The notes under the pieces: model-generated | Databases searched by the model: none | Seen by the model: the letters and a program-made list of their open reading frames with translations, nothing else | Told to the model about the DNA's origin: nothing | In this document: piece after piece, positions 5,027 to 6,147 of the stretch | How positions within the stretch are numbered: the first letter of the stretch is position 1 | How the letters are laid out: every line of letters starts with the position of its first letter | Made by a program: the position numbers and the translations under genes | NCBI GenBank assembly: GCA_004299465.1 | Contig: SCST01000121.1 | Span: 1-6,147, forward strand | Direction of reading: 5' to 3' | Origin: Methylovulum sp. | GTDB taxonomy: Bacteria; Pseudomonadota; Gammaproteobacteria; Methylococcales; Methylomonadaceae | DNA length: 6,147 nt

Positions 5027-5050
5027 AATGCACATCATTTTGTACATTTT
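5000..5050 (+). promoter_or_regulatory. Promoter and operator of the toxin-antitoxin operon
   Basis: A perfect -35 TTGACA (5000-5005) is followed after 18 bases by TAAAAT (5024-5029), a 5-of-6 match to TATAAT. Overlapping it, AAAATGCACA occurs twice (5012-5021 and 5025-5034). The second copy forms an inverted repeat with TGTACATTTT (5041-5050) at 9 of 10 positions. This fits autorepression by the antitoxin. The promoter lies inside the last codons of the response regulator. Confidence 0.65.
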
Positions 5051-5059
5051 GAGATTGCT

Positions 5060-5287
5060 ATGAGAAAAGTCACGTTCACAGAAGTGCGTAACCACGCCAA
5101 GCAGTATTTTGACATCGTCGAATCAGGTGAGTCCGTGCGTGTACTGCGCAATGGAAAACCCATTGCCGACATTGTGCCGATAGCGCCCGATCTGCCTTCA
5201 TGGAAGCGACGCAAGGCGCAAGCTCTGGTATTAGATGGTGTTTCGGTCAGCCGCATGATTCTGGAAGAGCGTGATGGAGGCGCCTGA
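5060..5287 (+). CDS. Type II antitoxin, Phd/YefM family
   Basis: The product should neutralise the PIN toxin encoded next and repress the shared promoter. The 75 residues show the Phd/YefM fold pattern: the N-terminal DNA-binding part MRKVTFTEVRNHAKQYFDIV, then ESGESVRVLRNGKPIADIVP, in which NGKPIADIVP is typical of the family. A variable C-terminal toxin-binding tail rich in charged residues follows (SRMILEERDGGA). ATG 5060 is preceded by a short GAG at 5051-5053. The stop TGA (5285-5287) shares one base with the ATG of the toxin, so translation is coupled. The palindromic operator upstream fits autoregulation. Pairing of a Phd-type antitoxin with a PIN toxin is common. Confidence 0.92.
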   Translation: MRKVTFTEVRNHAKQYFDIVESGESVRVLRNGKPIADIVPIAPDLPSWKRRKAQALVLDGVSVSRMILEERDGGA

Positions 5288-5700
5288 TGCTGGTTTTTTT
5301 TGATACCTCGGCTTTTGCCAAACGTTATATCAATGAGACAGGAAGCGACAAGGTTCTGGAGTGGTGCGACAAGGCGACGGAAATCGGCTTGGCCGGCATA
5401 GCGCTTCCCGAGATCATTTCCGCCTTTTGTCGCTTGCACAGGGAAGCGTGGATCAGTGACGTGCAATATCGGCAGCTAAAATCGTTGTTACTGGCTGATA
5501 TCGAAGATGTCGCCCTATGCGATCTTGCTCCAGCCGTATTGGCGCAGGCGGTTTTAAGTCTCGAAAACAATGTGTTGCGCGCTATGGACGCCATACATAT
5601 CGGCAGCGCCGTGGTTTTGAAAGCCGATGTTTTTGTTTCGGCCGACAAACGCCAGTGCGAAGCCGCCATCCGCGCTGGGTTGCTGGTTGAGTTGGTGTAG
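5287..5700 (+). CDS. vapC: PIN-domain toxin ribonuclease, VapC-like
   Basis: VapC-type PIN toxins are Mg2+-dependent endoribonucleases that cut tRNA or rRNA and arrest growth when freed from the antitoxin. The 137-residue product is of family length and keeps the acidic active site: D6 in FFDTSAFAKRY, E42 in LPEIISAF, D101 in RAMDAIHIGSA and D120 in VSADKRQCEAA. All four are present, so the toxin looks active. The start overlaps the antitoxin stop by one base. No intrinsic terminator is visible after the stop at 5698-5700. The operon sits between the truncated response regulator and the truncated second holC, and may help hold the accessory segment in the population. Confidence 0.93.
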   Translation: MLVFFDTSAFAKRYINETGSDKVLEWCDKATEIGLAGIALPEIISAFCRLHREAWISDVQYRQLKSLLLADIEDVALCDLAPAVLAQAVLSLENNVLRAMDAIHIGSAVVLKADVFVSADKRQCEAAIRAGLLVELV

Positions 5701-5922
5701 CGCGTTTTCTAAATCTACATTAATGACCGTGACGCAGGATACCCGTGTATTTTAAGATTTACGATACGCGGTGCGTAGTCCTGATGGCGCGCATTTATGC
5801 CCCAGAGGGTACGGCATGCCCTAGGCGAGCAAACACCTTGGTGTATATAGCCGGGTATGAACCGATGAACAGGATACTGGTGATGAGGAGGAGATGCCAA
5901 TGACCGCAGCAACCGTTGACGC
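5701..5922. other. Unassigned spacer, possible remnant of a larger element
   Basis: No convincing gene is seen. An 8-bp stem with one wobble (5743-5750 with 5764-5771) and a small hairpin ACACC-TT-GGTGT (5833-5844) are present. At the right end a strong ribosome site (GAGGAGGAG, 5885-5893) precedes ATG 5895 and ATG 5901. The frame opens MPMTAATVDAA and then runs out of frame into the holC copy, stopping at TGA 5946. It looks like the 5' end of a lost gene joined to holC. The leader is faintly reminiscent of group II intron leaders, but I cannot confirm this. Confidence 0.4.
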
Positions 5923-6147
5923 AGCGGCTGCTTTTGCTATGTGTTGACCGATTCGCCGGAACAAAGCCGGCTCCTCGATGACCTGCTATGGACCTTCAGG
6001 GCAGGCAGTTTTATTCCGCACCAGTTGTACACAGGCGAGCCGCCCGGCATTGAAAAAATCATTTTAATCGGCTCAATCGCCCCGCCTGGCGGCTGGCAGG
6101 CAAACGTGATTAACCTGTCCTCGCAATGCCCTCAGAATTTCCGGCAG
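5923..6147 (+). pseudogene. holC: 5'-truncated second copy of holC
   Basis: The sequence matches 1587-1811 over 225 bases without gaps and with five mismatches (about 98% identity). It corresponds to residues about 32-106 of chi and continues past the window. Two changes are silent (TGT/TGC and CTC/CTA) and the others give A73G and D84A in copy-1 numbering. The first 31 codons are absent and a TGA (5917-5919) stands in frame one codon before the homology starts, so there is no start signal. Which copy lies next to valS cannot be seen here. It is probably a remnant of duplication or of insertion into an ancestral holC. Confidence 0.88.

Noticed and set aside
5715..5912. 65-codon minus-strand frame before the holC copy
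   Set aside because: The composition is unconvincing (many R, P, H), there is no ribosome site, and no recognisable domain.

Overview
The window looks like a gammaproteobacterial chromosome. It opens with the 3' part of pepA (leucyl aminopeptidase) followed by a complete holC (DNA polymerase III chi subunit), an order usual in gammaproteobacteria, where valS normally comes next. The moderate G+C and the many GC-rich inverted-repeat elements remind me of methanotrophs such as Methylococcales, but that is an impression and not a result.

Instead of valS, about 4 kb of accessory DNA follows holC and ends in a second, 5'-truncated copy of holC (from 5923 to the window end, about 98% identical). 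The insert holds three blocks, all on the + strand. (1) 2401-4114 is a diversity-generating retroelement (DGR)-type cassette. It contains a secreted variable protein whose C-terminal DUF1566/Lcl-type domain carries the variable repeat (VR), a four-helix-bundle Avd accessory protein, an AAC-rich template repeat (TR), and a rho-independent terminator. All 21 substitutions between TR and VR fall at adenines of the TR, the signature of DGR mutagenesis. No reverse transcriptase lies in the window, so the cassette is either decayed or served by an RT elsewhere. (2) 4586-5026 is a single-domain response regulator that looks cut off at its C-terminus. (3) 5060-5700 is a Phd/YefM-PIN (VapC-like) toxin-antitoxin operon whose promoter lies inside the last codons of the response regulator.

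The non-coding stretches are full of repeats: four copies of a GC-rich element with TGTAGGGCGCGCC-type inverted ends, a nested set of GATGAC...CACAG inverted repeats between pepA and holC, a long hairpin after holC, and two related hairpins after the DGR terminator. The variable-protein gene has an apparent one-base frameshift in a C5 run between its signal peptide and mature protein; this could be a sequencing error, decay, or an on/off switch.

In an active system, Avd and an RT (in trans) would copy TR RNA into adenine-mutagenised cDNA that replaces the VR, diversifying the binding face of the exported protein.
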